Assembly (NCBI RefSeq): GCF_021088345.1
Contig: NZ_CP088156.1
Coordinates: 1,984,001 to 2,048,000, forward strand
DNA: 64,000 nucleotides
Direction: 5' to 3'
Source of the DNA: Bradyrhizobium ontarionense
GTDB lineage: Bacteria > Pseudomonadota > Alphaproteobacteria > Rhizobiales > Xanthobacteraceae
Shown piece after piece: positions 7,858-15,089 of this stretch. How positions within the stretch are numbered: the first letter of the stretch is position 1; each line of letters begins with the position of its first letter. The position numbers and the translations under genes were made by a program. Below the pieces are notes generated by a model. The model did no database searches. It had not been told where the DNA came from and saw nothing but the letters and a program-made list of their open reading frames with translations.

Positions 7858-8682
7858 CTACAGCGCGCCGGTGTCCTTCAGGCAGGCTTGCGTCAGCGTC
7901 ATGCGGTCGGCAACGTGACGCTGCTCCGGACAATCCATGTTGAGCGCGAACACGGTCGGCTGATCTGATTTGTCGACCCAGCCGACCATCCAGCCGAGCG
8001 TATGTTCGCCGCGCTCTGCGCCGAGCAGCCCGGACTTGAAATGAATCAGCGAGTCGCCGACCTTGACGGTCGGGATGATGTCGCGCACCAGATCCTGGCT
8101 GCGCTTCGACATCGGCAGCGTGCCGCGGCGGAGACGATCGACGAAGTCGACCTGCTGCACCGGATCGATGCGCAAGGCTCCCGTGAGCCAGAACTGATCG
8201 ATGCCGCCGCCGATGTCGTGATTGCCGTAGTCGAGCTCATCGAGGAATTTCTGCATGCGCTCGGGGCCGATGCGGCGCGCGATCTCCTGATACACCGGCA
8301 CGGCCGACACCGCGATGGCGCTGCGCAAGGTGTGATCCTTGTTCCAGGCCTCGATCGATCTGACGACACCATCCCACTTGAACACGTCCTTGTCTGGATC
8401 TTCGACGACGCCCGTTTCCAGCGCGATCAGCGAGTTCGCGATCTTGAAGGTCGAGGCCGGCAGCTTCCCCTCGCCCGAGCGCTCGGTGTCGCTGGCGATG
8501 ACGAGATAGTCCTCGACCTTGTAGGCGACGAAGGTCCCCTTGGTGCCGTCATCGGTGAAGTACTTCGCCAGCGCACCGCGGATCTCGCTGCGCTGAGGCG
8601 CGACATGGGCGAAGGCGCGCGGCGGCAACATGCTCGCGCCGGCCATGAGGCCGAGCGCACGACGGCGGGTGATCAGGGGCAT
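7858..8682 (-). CDS. Class D (OXA-like) beta-lactamase
   Basis: The 274-residue protein has an Arg-rich signal peptide (MPLITRRRALGLMAGASMLP, Tat-like) and a complete set of class D serine beta-lactamase motifs. These are S77-T-F-K80 (nucleophile and carbamylatable Lys), S126-A-V128, Y152-G-N154, the FWL Trp165 segment, and K216-S-G218. The length fits the family. The enzyme would hydrolyse beta-lactams in the periplasm, but its spectrum cannot be read from sequence. It follows flhX by 100 bp on the same strand, and a decayed tandem copy of both genes lies downstream. No regulator gene is adjacent, so it is probably an intrinsic chromosomal gene. Confidence 0.9.
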   Translation of the reverse strand: MPLITRRRALGLMAGASMLPPRAFAHVAPQRSEIRGALAKYFTDDGTKGTFVAYKVEDYLVIASDTERSGEGKLPASTFKIANSLIALETGVVEDPDKDVFKWDGVVRSIEAWNKDHTLRSAIAVSAVPVYQEIARRIGPERMQKFLDELDYGNHDIGGGIDQFWLTGALRIDPVQQVDFVDRLRRGTLPMSKRSQDLVRDIIPTVKVGDSLIHFKSGLLGAERGEHTLGWMVGWVDKSDQPTVFALNMDCPEQRHVADRMTLTQACLKDTGAL

Positions 8683-8782
8683 TGCGGGTCTCTCCGTCAG
8701 TCTCGCGATCTCCCTATCACAGGGCGATCGCGATCGAAGCATGACGGAGATCACAAAATCGGGCTGTGGCGCTGCGCGCCGC

Positions 8783-9076
8783 TCAGCGCGCCGGTCGCGA
8801 CAGGTTGAGCACGAACACCAGCACCTCGGCGACGGCCTTGTAGAGCTCCTCTGGGATCTCGTCACCGATCTCGACATTGGAGAGCGCGCCGGCCAGCACC
8901 TCGTTCTCCTCGATCGGGATGTCGTGCGCCTTGGCGACCTCGATGATCTTGGCGCCGATCGTACCCTTGCCCTTGGCGACGACGCGGGGCGCGCCGTGCC
9001 CCTTGTCGTAATGCAGCGCAACGGCGAGCTGGGTCTTGGCCTGAGTCTTCGTTGTGGCCTTCACGTCGATGCTCAT
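8783..9076 (-). CDS. FlhB C-terminal-like export switch protein (FlhX/EscU-YscU family)
   Basis: This 97-residue protein corresponds to the cytoplasmic C-terminal domain of FlhB after its self-cleavage site. It starts near TQLAVALHYDKG (equivalent to the residues following NPTH) and continues GKGTIGAKIIEVAKAHDIPI, then EEN and LYKAVAEVLVFVLNL. It lacks the membrane domain and the NPTH motif. Such free-standing proteins (YlqH in Bacillus, FlhX in epsilonproteobacteria) can substitute for the cleaved FlhB fragment in substrate switching. The start overlaps the stop of the FliK-like gene by 4 bp (ATGA), implying translational coupling. Confidence 0.88.
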   Translation of the reverse strand: MSIDVKATTKTQAKTQLAVALHYDKGHGAPRVVAKGKGTIGAKIIEVAKAHDIPIEENEVLAGALSNVEIGDEIPEELYKAVAEVLVFVLNLSRPAR

Positions 9077-10710
9077 AGCGCGCGATCCAGGAAATGGCCG
9101 GCCTTGGGCGGCATCACGGCCGGCGGCGCGCCGTCCTGCACCACGAGATCGCCGGGCGAAAGCTCGGCGCGGCTGAGCGCCTGGCTGAGATCGGAGAGCC
9201 CGGCGCGCAGCCGCGCGGCGGTCACGGGGCGCTCGGCCCACATCCGCACCGAGGTGCGCTCGGCGCTGAAGCTGATCATCGCATGCACGGGGCCGGCCGG
9301 CTCGACATCGAGCGAGAAGCGCGCCCGCCAGGTCCGCTTGGCCGCATCGGGCGACTGCGTGCCGCCATCGCGCGAGATCTCGAACTGCGCCATCGCAGTG
9401 CCCTGCTGGGTGGCGAAGGGGATCTCGAAGTTCCAGCGCGGCTGCGCGGGGTCGGTGCGGGGGCCTGACGCGTCGGGGCGATCCGGCAGCGAGGCGACCT
9501 GCAGCAAGGTCTGGCGCGACAGCGCCTGATCGGTCTCATCGAGCAGGCGGTGCGCGATCGCCGACAATGGCATGTCCGGACCGAGCGTCGGCGTCGCCAC
9601 CGATTGCGGCATCGGCGCGCCGCCGCGGAATGGCGGGGGCGGCGTGTTGGTGCGGACGACCACGTCGCCGCGCCCATTCGTCATGCCGCGTCCGGGAATG
9701 AGGCCGCCGGCGCGCGGGATCTGCTGCTGGGCTTCCTGCAGCACGGCCAGCACCGCGCCCGGCGTTAGCGATTGCGCCTTGGCCTGGGTCAGGGTCGCGA
9801 TCAGCGCCGCGCCGGTCAGGCTGGCCGATGCCGTACCCGTTGGCCACGGCTGCGGCGGCAGCTCGATCTCGATGTCCGGCACCAGCGAGGGCGCGGCGGT
9901 CCGCTGCTGGGCGGCGGCGGCGCGGCCGGCCTCGGACAGCACCGAGGCGTAGGAGCCGCCGGCTGCTGGCACAGTCGACGCGGTGGTGCCGGGATCGACG
10001 GTCTGCAGCACCGACGCGAGCGTCTGGCGCAGCACGATCAGCGCCGCCTTCAGATCCGGCGCGCCGGCACCCGCGCTGCCATTGGCGAGCGACGATTCCA
10101 GGAACAGGCCGGAACTCTGCACCGCGGTCTGAACATCCTCCGGCGTCAGCGCCGGCGTCAGCGGCGTCTGCTGCGCCAGCACCTGCGCGACCGCGGCGCG
10201 CAATGCCGGCGGCAGGCTGGGCGAGTCTGCGACGGCCTGCAGATCGGCGAAAAGCTGGCCCTGGCTGCCCTGGCGGGTTGCCGCCTCCTCGCTGGCGATC
10301 GACAGCGCGAGGCGCTCCAGCCCGGTCAGCGGATCCTGCGGCGGGGGCAGCGCCGGCGCCAGTCGTCCGGTGACGTCGACGACGGTGGCGGCCGGTGTGC
10401 TGGTGCCGGTCGATCCGGCGGCAGCGCCACCGCCCTGCCCGACGATCGCGAGCTGCAGCCCCTGCGGCGTCTGCGACACCGCGACCTGCACGCTCTGGCC
10501 GGCCTGCAGCGGCAGATCGCTCGCCAGCTCCAGCGACAGGTTTCCGATCGCGACCTGCACCAGGTTCTCAGCGAGCACCTGCTGCACCCTGGCGCTGAGC
10601 AGCGCACCGGCCTGCAGCGTGGTTGCGGCCTGCAGCGTGGGTCCGGCCGGCGAGCTGCCGACGCCGCGGACGGCGCTCACGGAAGGCGACGGGGTGACAC
10701 TCTGGACCAT
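9073..10710 (-). CDS. FliK-like hook-length control protein
   Basis: The 545-residue protein has a low-complexity Ala/Gln/Thr/Pro-rich body and a folded C-terminal domain (about 410-530) of the Flg_hook type, with PRWNFEIPFATQQGTAMAQF, ARFSLDVEP and MWAERPVTAARLRAGLSDL. Its partner, the FlhB-C-like gene, overlaps it by 4 bp. FliK measures hook or needle length and signals FlhB to switch export substrates. No other flagellar gene lies in this window, so this is a detached fliK-flhX pair, as in Bacillus ylqG-ylqH. It may serve a flagellar system encoded elsewhere or have diverged. Confidence 0.85.
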   Translation of the reverse strand: MVQSVTPSPSVSAVRGVGSSPAGPTLQAATTLQAGALLSARVQQVLAENLVQVAIGNLSLELASDLPLQAGQSVQVAVSQTPQGLQLAIVGQGGGAAAGSTGTSTPAATVVDVTGRLAPALPPPQDPLTGLERLALSIASEEAATRQGSQGQLFADLQAVADSPSLPPALRAAVAQVLAQQTPLTPALTPEDVQTAVQSSGLFLESSLANGSAGAGAPDLKAALIVLRQTLASVLQTVDPGTTASTVPAAGGSYASVLSEAGRAAAAQQRTAAPSLVPDIEIELPPQPWPTGTASASLTGAALIATLTQAKAQSLTPGAVLAVLQEAQQQIPRAGGLIPGRGMTNGRGDVVVRTNTPPPPFRGGAPMPQSVATPTLGPDMPLSAIAHRLLDETDQALSRQTLLQVASLPDRPDASGPRTDPAQPRWNFEIPFATQQGTAMAQFEISRDGGTQSPDAAKRTWRARFSLDVEPAGPVHAMISFSAERTSVRMWAERPVTAARLRAGLSDLSQALSRAELSPGDLVVQDGAPPAVMPPKAGHFLDRAL

Positions 10711-10771
10711 GCGCGTACTCGGGTTACGTGCATAGCCTAGCGGGCTGCCCTAAACCCGGCGTTAACCGGCC

Positions 10772-11554
10772 TCAGTGCGCTGCGTCGACGTCCCGAAGGA
10801 TGCGGACGGCCGCCTGGTAGTCGATCTTCTTGGCGGCGCGGCGGCTCATCGCCTCCTCGTCGGCGCCCCACTGCTCGGCGTTCCAGTCGTCGTCGACATG
10901 GGCCGCCGCCCAGACCTGGTCGGCGTCACCCACGCCGTGCACCAGCGCCAACGCGAGCAGCGCGGAGCCGGTCACCGTGGTCACCACATGCGCCGCGGCC
11001 AGCGTCCAGGCGCCGGTCGGCAGCGCATCCCGCGCCGCCTGCACGGCGGCGTCGGGCTGGGTCACGTGCCTGATGCCCTCGGACAGGATGAAATGCGCGC
11101 CGAGACTGTCGCGGGCCCAATCCAGCACTGGGTCCCAATGCGCGGCCTCGCGCGCGACCAGCCCCTCGGGATGGCCGGCGCGATAGAACAAGAGATCGGA
11201 CTGGAGGTATTTGGCGACGTCCTCGCGGACCAGCTCGGCGCGGTCGACGACCGACTGCACGACGCTGTTGGCGAACCGTGTCAGCGGCATCTTGGTCGGA
11301 TCGATGCTCTCGCCCTGCGCCTGCCACTCCGCGGCAACCGCCTCGGCGAGCTCCTTGGCGGGAATCGTGACCACGCGCCCCGAGGGCGTGCGGATCGGCC
11401 GGCCGTCGAGCGTGACGTGGAAGCCGCCCTCGGCCTCGGCCGTGCCGGCCTCCTTGTAGAAGCGCTTGCGCAGCGGCGCGCGCATCGCCTGCCGCGCCGA
11501 TTCCTGCGGATCGAGCGGCGATCGGCCGGCCACCTCGTCGAAAAGTTCACGCAT
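10772..11554 (-). CDS. ATP12 family F1-ATPase assembly chaperone
   Basis: The 260-residue protein starts MRELFDEVAGRSPLDPQESA. It contains the ATP12 features FYKEAGTAEAEGGFHVTLDG, RPIRTPSGR, IDPTKMPLTRFANS, the DLLFYRA segment and WDPVLDW. ATP12 proteins bind the F1 alpha subunit before assembly and are conserved in mitochondria and alphaproteobacteria. The longer upstream extension of the open frame overlaps an oppositely oriented gene and is rejected. In relatives this gene commonly sits near an RluC-like synthase, rarA and a Do protease, which also appear further along this window. Confidence 0.92.
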   Translation of the reverse strand: MRELFDEVAGRSPLDPQESARQAMRAPLRKRFYKEAGTAEAEGGFHVTLDGRPIRTPSGRVVTIPAKELAEAVAAEWQAQGESIDPTKMPLTRFANSVVQSVVDRAELVREDVAKYLQSDLLFYRAGHPEGLVAREAAHWDPVLDWARDSLGAHFILSEGIRHVTQPDAAVQAARDALPTGAWTLAAAHVVTTVTGSALLALALVHGVGDADQVWAAAHVDDDWNAEQWGADEEAMSRRAAKKIDYQAAVRILRDVDAAH

Positions 11555-11641
11555 AAATTCCAGCCCTCTCAAGGGATGATCACACGGGATCCGTTGTTTG
11601 CGGGCTAGATAGACCCTGTCCGCCCGAAATGCGAGCTGCCG

Positions 11642-12082
11642 ATGCGTCCCCTGCTCTCCGCCCTCGTCCTGCTCGGTAGCACCCTCGAGGCCGCGGCCGG
11701 CTTCGGCTCGCCGGAATCGCTGGTGCGCAACGTCTATGCGCATTATGGCCAGGGCGCGCCGGAGTTCTCCGGCGGGTTGCCGCGGACGGCGGAGGCGGCA
11801 CGGCAGTTCTTCGATCCGAGCCTGGCGAAAGCGTGGACGGCGCCGCGGCGCGAGCCGTACGATTTCCTGGTGCAGAGCCCGCACTGGAAGCTCGGTCCGG
11901 TCGCGATCTCGATCCTGCGCAAGCAGTTCGACAAGACCTATGTCGCCGCCAGCTTCGACAACCAGGGCCGCCGCGTCACCATGAACTTCATCGTCGTCAA
12001 GGGGTCCGACGGCTGGGTCATCCTCGACGTCGAGACCCCGCACGATTCGCTGCGGCTGTTTTTGGAGCAGTTCCGGAACTGA
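11642..12082 (+). CDS. Exported DUF3828-like protein
   Basis: This 146-residue protein has a signal peptide (MRPLLSALVLLGSTLEAAAG). The mature domain reads SPESLVRNVYAHYGQGAPEF, FFDPSLAKAW, DFLVQSPHWKL and VILDVETPHDSLRLFLEQF. That layout is typical of the DUF3828/lumazine-binding-like exported proteins common in Rhizobiales. No function is known. The gene is divergent from the ATP12 gene with an 87-bp gap and is followed directly by a palindromic repeat. Confidence 0.78.
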   Translation: MRPLLSALVLLGSTLEAAAGFGSPESLVRNVYAHYGQGAPEFSGGLPRTAEAARQFFDPSLAKAWTAPRREPYDFLVQSPHWKLGPVAISILRKQFDKTYVAASFDNQGRRVTMNFIVVKGSDGWVILDVETPHDSLRLFLEQFRN

Positions 12083-12088
12083 GGGTCG

Positions 12089-12200
12089 CGTAGCCCGGAT
12101 GAGCGGACGCCGCAGCCCAACGGGCGAAGGCGGGAGCGATATCCGGGGTCTCACGAGCCGTACGAATGAACCCGCATGTCGCTTCGCTCATGCGGGCTAC
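12089..12200. repeat. Palindromic repeat, GTAGCCCGGATGAGCG family
   Basis: The left end reads CGTAGCCCGGATGAGCG and the right end reads TCGCTTCGCTCATGCGGGCTAC, forming a long imperfect hairpin. A shorter and more perfect copy lies at 26104-26189. The copy here carries an extra ~30 bp inside the left arm. It begins 7 bp after the stop of the preceding gene. Confidence 0.85.
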
Positions 12201-12261
12201 ATGCTGCGGAAACCGATCCTCCTCCCTTTAGGTAGAGGCTCCCCAAAAAAGGAGGATGAGC

Positions 12262-12435
12262 ATGACGGTATCGGAGATCATTCGCCGGGCAATCGCCATG
12301 AGTGAGCAGGATGGCGAGATTACCTTCGACGAGTTGAATACGCTGTGCGGGTCGGACAGGCAGCCCGAGGATATCGAAGACATCTTCTGCGCGCTACGGG
12401 ACGCAGGCATTCAGCTCGTCGAACAGCGAGGCTGA
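12262..12435 (+). CDS. Small stand-alone sigma-70 region 1.1-like protein
   Basis: A 57-codon frame starts at an ATG 6 bp after a perfect GGAGG (12251-12255). It encodes MTVSEIIRRAIAMSEQDGEI, then TFDELNTLCGSDRQ, PEDIEDIFCALRDAGIQLVE and a short end. The pattern G-x-(I/L)-T-(F/Y)-x-E-(L/V)-N, then (Q/P)-x-x-IED-I, then GIQ(V/L)-x-E follows region 1.1 of RpoD closely, for example GYLTYAEVN and QIEDIIQMINDMGIQV in E. coli. In RpoD this domain occupies the polymerase DNA channel until the promoter enters. A free copy could modulate holoenzyme, but that is inference. It is convergent with the pseudouridine synthase gene. Confidence 0.82.
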   Translation: MTVSEIIRRAIAMSEQDGEITFDELNTLCGSDRQPEDIEDIFCALRDAGIQLVEQRG

Positions 12436-12450
12436 GCGCTCCGAACCGAC

Positions 12451-13854
12451 TCACTCCTCCGGCGCGTTCTCGATCGGGTCGAAGCGGTCGTGCTCGAGGC
12501 CGAGCAGGTTCCACGACTGCAGCATGTGCGGCGGCAGCGGCGCGGTGGCGTCGATCACGCCGCCGCGCGGATGCGGGATGACGATGCGGCGCGCCAACAG
12601 ATGCAGCCGGTTCTGCAGGCCGCCGGGCAGCGCCCAGTTCTCGATGTTGAAATATTTGGGGTCGCCGACGATCGGATGGCCGATATGGGCCATGTGCGCG
12701 CGCAGCTGATGGGTGCGCCCGGTCACCGGCTTCAGCGACACCCAGGCGAGCTTGTTGGCGGACGCCTCGACCACGGCATAGTAGGTCACGGCGTGGCTGG
12801 CGCCCTCGTCGCCATGCGCGGCGACGCGCATGATGGTGTCGTCCTCGCTCTCTTCCTTGGCGAGATAGGTCGAGATGCGGCCCTGCTTGGGCTTGGGCAC
12901 GCCGGCCACCAGCGCCCAATAGACCTTGCGTGCGGAGCGATGGCGGAACGCGCCGGTCAGATGGGTCGCGGCAAAGCGGGTCTTGGCGACCAGCAGACAG
13001 CCGGAGGTCTCGCGGTCGATGCGGTGTACGAGCCGTGGCTTCTGGCCCTTGGCGTCGCGCATCACCTCCAGCATCTGGTCGATGTGGCGGGTCATGCCGG
13101 AACCGCCCTGCACCGCGAGCCCGGCCGGCTTGTTGAGGACGAGCACGTCGTCGTCCTCATAGAGCGTCATCGCCTTCAGGCTATCGAGCGTCTTCTGCTC
13201 GGCCTCGGACAACGCCCCGGAGACCTTGGGCGCGTCGAGCTTGAGCGGCGGGATGCGCACGCTCTGGCCTTCCTCCAGCCGATCCTTCGAGTCGGCGCGC
13301 TTGCCGTTCACCCGGAGTTCGCCTTTGCGGACGATGCGCTGGATGTGGGAGAACGACAGGCCGGGAAAACGCGCTTCGAGGAAGCGGTCGACGCGCATGT
13401 TGTTCTCGTCGGCGGTGACGACGACGGTCTGCACCTTGGTCGGCAGCACCGGCGTTTCGGGCTCGGGCTTCCTGGCAGGTGCGGGCGGCTCGCGTCGTTC
13501 GCTGCGCTCGGGCGCACCGCGCATCGGCCTGCCGCTGCCACCGGCACGCTTGGCCTGCGGCCGCTCACGCGGCTCGAAACTGTCGCGACGATCCTCGCGC
13601 TCGGCCCGCGGGGCGCGCACGCGCTCGCCCTTGCCACGCCCGGTTTCGCCGCGCGGCCCCGCCTCGCGCTCACCGGCCAAACGCTCGCGCCGCGGACGAT
13701 CGCCGTCCGGACGCTTCGCCGGCCCACGCTTTGCAGACTCACGCTTCGCCGGCGCGCCTGCGCTGCGGGCAGCCTCAGCCTTCGGCCGCTCGCTGTTGCG
13801 GCGGTCGGTCGGGCGGTCGGATCTGGTCTGGGTTCGCTTGATGCGGCGGCTCAT
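12451..13854 (-). CDS. RluA/RluC-family 23S rRNA pseudouridine synthase with basic N-terminal extension
   Basis: The 467-residue protein has an S4 RNA-binding domain at about 152-198 (MRVDRFLEARFPGLSFSHIQ) and an RluA-type catalytic domain with the LVHRIDRETSG motif, where D280 is the catalytic Asp. It also has the VTGRTHQLRAHMAHIGHPIV motif. It isomerises uridines in 23S rRNA, most likely as RluC. The first ~140 residues are disordered and very rich in Arg, Pro, Ala and Glu, far longer than in E. coli RluC (319 residues in total). The start at MSRRIKRTQT is the first ATG that does not run into the upstream promoter region. Confidence 0.92.
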   Translation of the reverse strand: MSRRIKRTQTRSDRPTDRRNSERPKAEAARSAGAPAKRESAKRGPAKRPDGDRPRRERLAGEREAGPRGETGRGKGERVRAPRAEREDRRDSFEPRERPQAKRAGGSGRPMRGAPERSERREPPAPARKPEPETPVLPTKVQTVVVTADENNMRVDRFLEARFPGLSFSHIQRIVRKGELRVNGKRADSKDRLEEGQSVRIPPLKLDAPKVSGALSEAEQKTLDSLKAMTLYEDDDVLVLNKPAGLAVQGGSGMTRHIDQMLEVMRDAKGQKPRLVHRIDRETSGCLLVAKTRFAATHLTGAFRHRSARKVYWALVAGVPKPKQGRISTYLAKEESEDDTIMRVAAHGDEGASHAVTYYAVVEASANKLAWVSLKPVTGRTHQLRAHMAHIGHPIVGDPKYFNIENWALPGGLQNRLHLLARRIVIPHPRGGVIDATAPLPPHMLQSWNLLGLEHDRFDPIENAPEE

Positions 13855-13959
13855 GCGAGGTGCGTATCGCAAAAGGCCCTGCCAGTCACGGCGAAATCGC
13901 GATAAATCGGCCCGGCGAGGCCTAGCCCCCGCGAATCGGACGTGATCGGAGCTGACGGA

Positions 13960-14907
13960 ATGACGCTGACGAGAGTGGCCCTGACGATCGTGGCGACCGC
14001 GCTGACGCTGAGTGCCGCGCAGGCCCAACAAAGCCCGATGCCTGACGACATCGCCTGGAAGCTGATCGAGATCGGCCGGGCGATCGACCCGCCGAAGACC
14101 GCAGCGATCTACGCGCCGCTGCAAGCCAGGGAACCCTACGCCGGCGTCACGGTCCAGCGCGATGTGCGCTACAGCCCGGCGGAACGCAACCTGCTCGATT
14201 TGTTCACGCCGGACAGCGCCGGCGCGCCGCGTCCGATCCTGATCTTCGTGCATGGCGGCGCCTTCATCGGCGGCGATCGCCGCCGCACGCCCGACAGCCC
14301 GTTCTACGACAACATCATGCTGTGGGCGGTGAAGAACGGCTACATCGGCGTCAACATCACGTACCGGCTGGCGCCGAAATACATGTGGCCTGCCGGCGTC
14401 GAGGACATCGCCAGCGCCGTACAATGGGTGACAGCCCATGCGGCCGAGAACGGCGGCGATCCCGCGCGCATCTACCTGATGGGACATTCGGCCGGCGCCG
14501 TGCATGTCGCAAGCTACGTGGCACACTCCGAATTCCACAAGGTCGCCGGCGGCGGGCTGGCCGGCGCGATCCTGGTCTCCGGCATCTACGATCTGACCGC
14601 GACACCGCTCGGCGATCAGGAGATGGCCTATTTCGGCACCGATCCCTCGCGCTTCAAGGAGCGCTCCTCGCTATCAGGCCTACAGGCCTCGACCCTGCCG
14701 CTGCTGATCGCCTCCGCCGAGCTCGACCTGCCGCGCTTCGTCGAGCAGTACGCCCTGCTGAAGCAGGCCGCCTGCAAGCGGCCCACGGGCTGCGCCCGCA
14801 GCGTGATGCTGCCGCAGCACAGTCATATGTCGGAGGTCTATTCCATCAACACCGACGACGACCGGCTGACGCGGGAAATTGTGGAGTTCGTGCAGGGCGG
14901 GAAGTAG
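13960..14907 (+). CDS. Exported alpha/beta hydrolase (BD-FAE-type esterase)
   Basis: The 315-residue protein starts MTLTRVALTIVATALTLSAA, a signal peptide ending AQAQ. The mature part is a carboxylesterase-like alpha/beta hydrolase. It has HGGAFIGGDRRRTP (oxyanion hole HGG), YRLAPKYMWPAGVED, the GHSAGAVH nucleophile elbow, ASAELDLPRF (acid region) and SHMSEVYSI (catalytic His). It would cleave a small ester in the periplasm, with substrate unknown. A start six codons upstream is possible but gives a weaker signal peptide. It is divergent from the pseudouridine synthase. Confidence 0.88.
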   Translation: MTLTRVALTIVATALTLSAAQAQQSPMPDDIAWKLIEIGRAIDPPKTAAIYAPLQAREPYAGVTVQRDVRYSPAERNLLDLFTPDSAGAPRPILIFVHGGAFIGGDRRRTPDSPFYDNIMLWAVKNGYIGVNITYRLAPKYMWPAGVEDIASAVQWVTAHAAENGGDPARIYLMGHSAGAVHVASYVAHSEFHKVAGGGLAGAILVSGIYDLTATPLGDQEMAYFGTDPSRFKERSSLSGLQASTLPLLIASAELDLPRFVEQYALLKQAACKRPTGCARSVMLPQHSHMSEVYSINTDDDRLTREIVEFVQGGK

Positions 14908-14998
14908 CAACGAAAGCATGAAGAGCTGACGACGCCCGGCATGGCACAGCGGACATTGCCCGTTGCGGAAAGGTCGATGCGCGCCAGATCGACACGCC

Positions 14999-15012
14999 TT
15001 GATCCAGGTCAA
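14999..15012 (+). promoter_or_regulatory. FNR/FixK-type box upstream of the MBL hydrolase gene
   Basis: TTGAT-CCAG-GTCAA matches the FNR/FixK consensus TTGAT-N4-ATCAA at 9 of 10 positions. A GATATT hexamer at 15034-15039 would be the -10 element of a class II site, with the box centred near -40 and transcription starting near 15046. That is about 44 nt before the ATG at 15090. In Bradyrhizobium such boxes are bound by FixK2 under low oxygen. Binding here is inferred. Confidence 0.6.
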
Positions 15013-15089
15013 CACTTCTCCTCGATGTTGATTGATATTCTGGCTCGTTTCGGCGCGTGTGGTGACAGCACTCCTTCGAGGAGGGTGAC

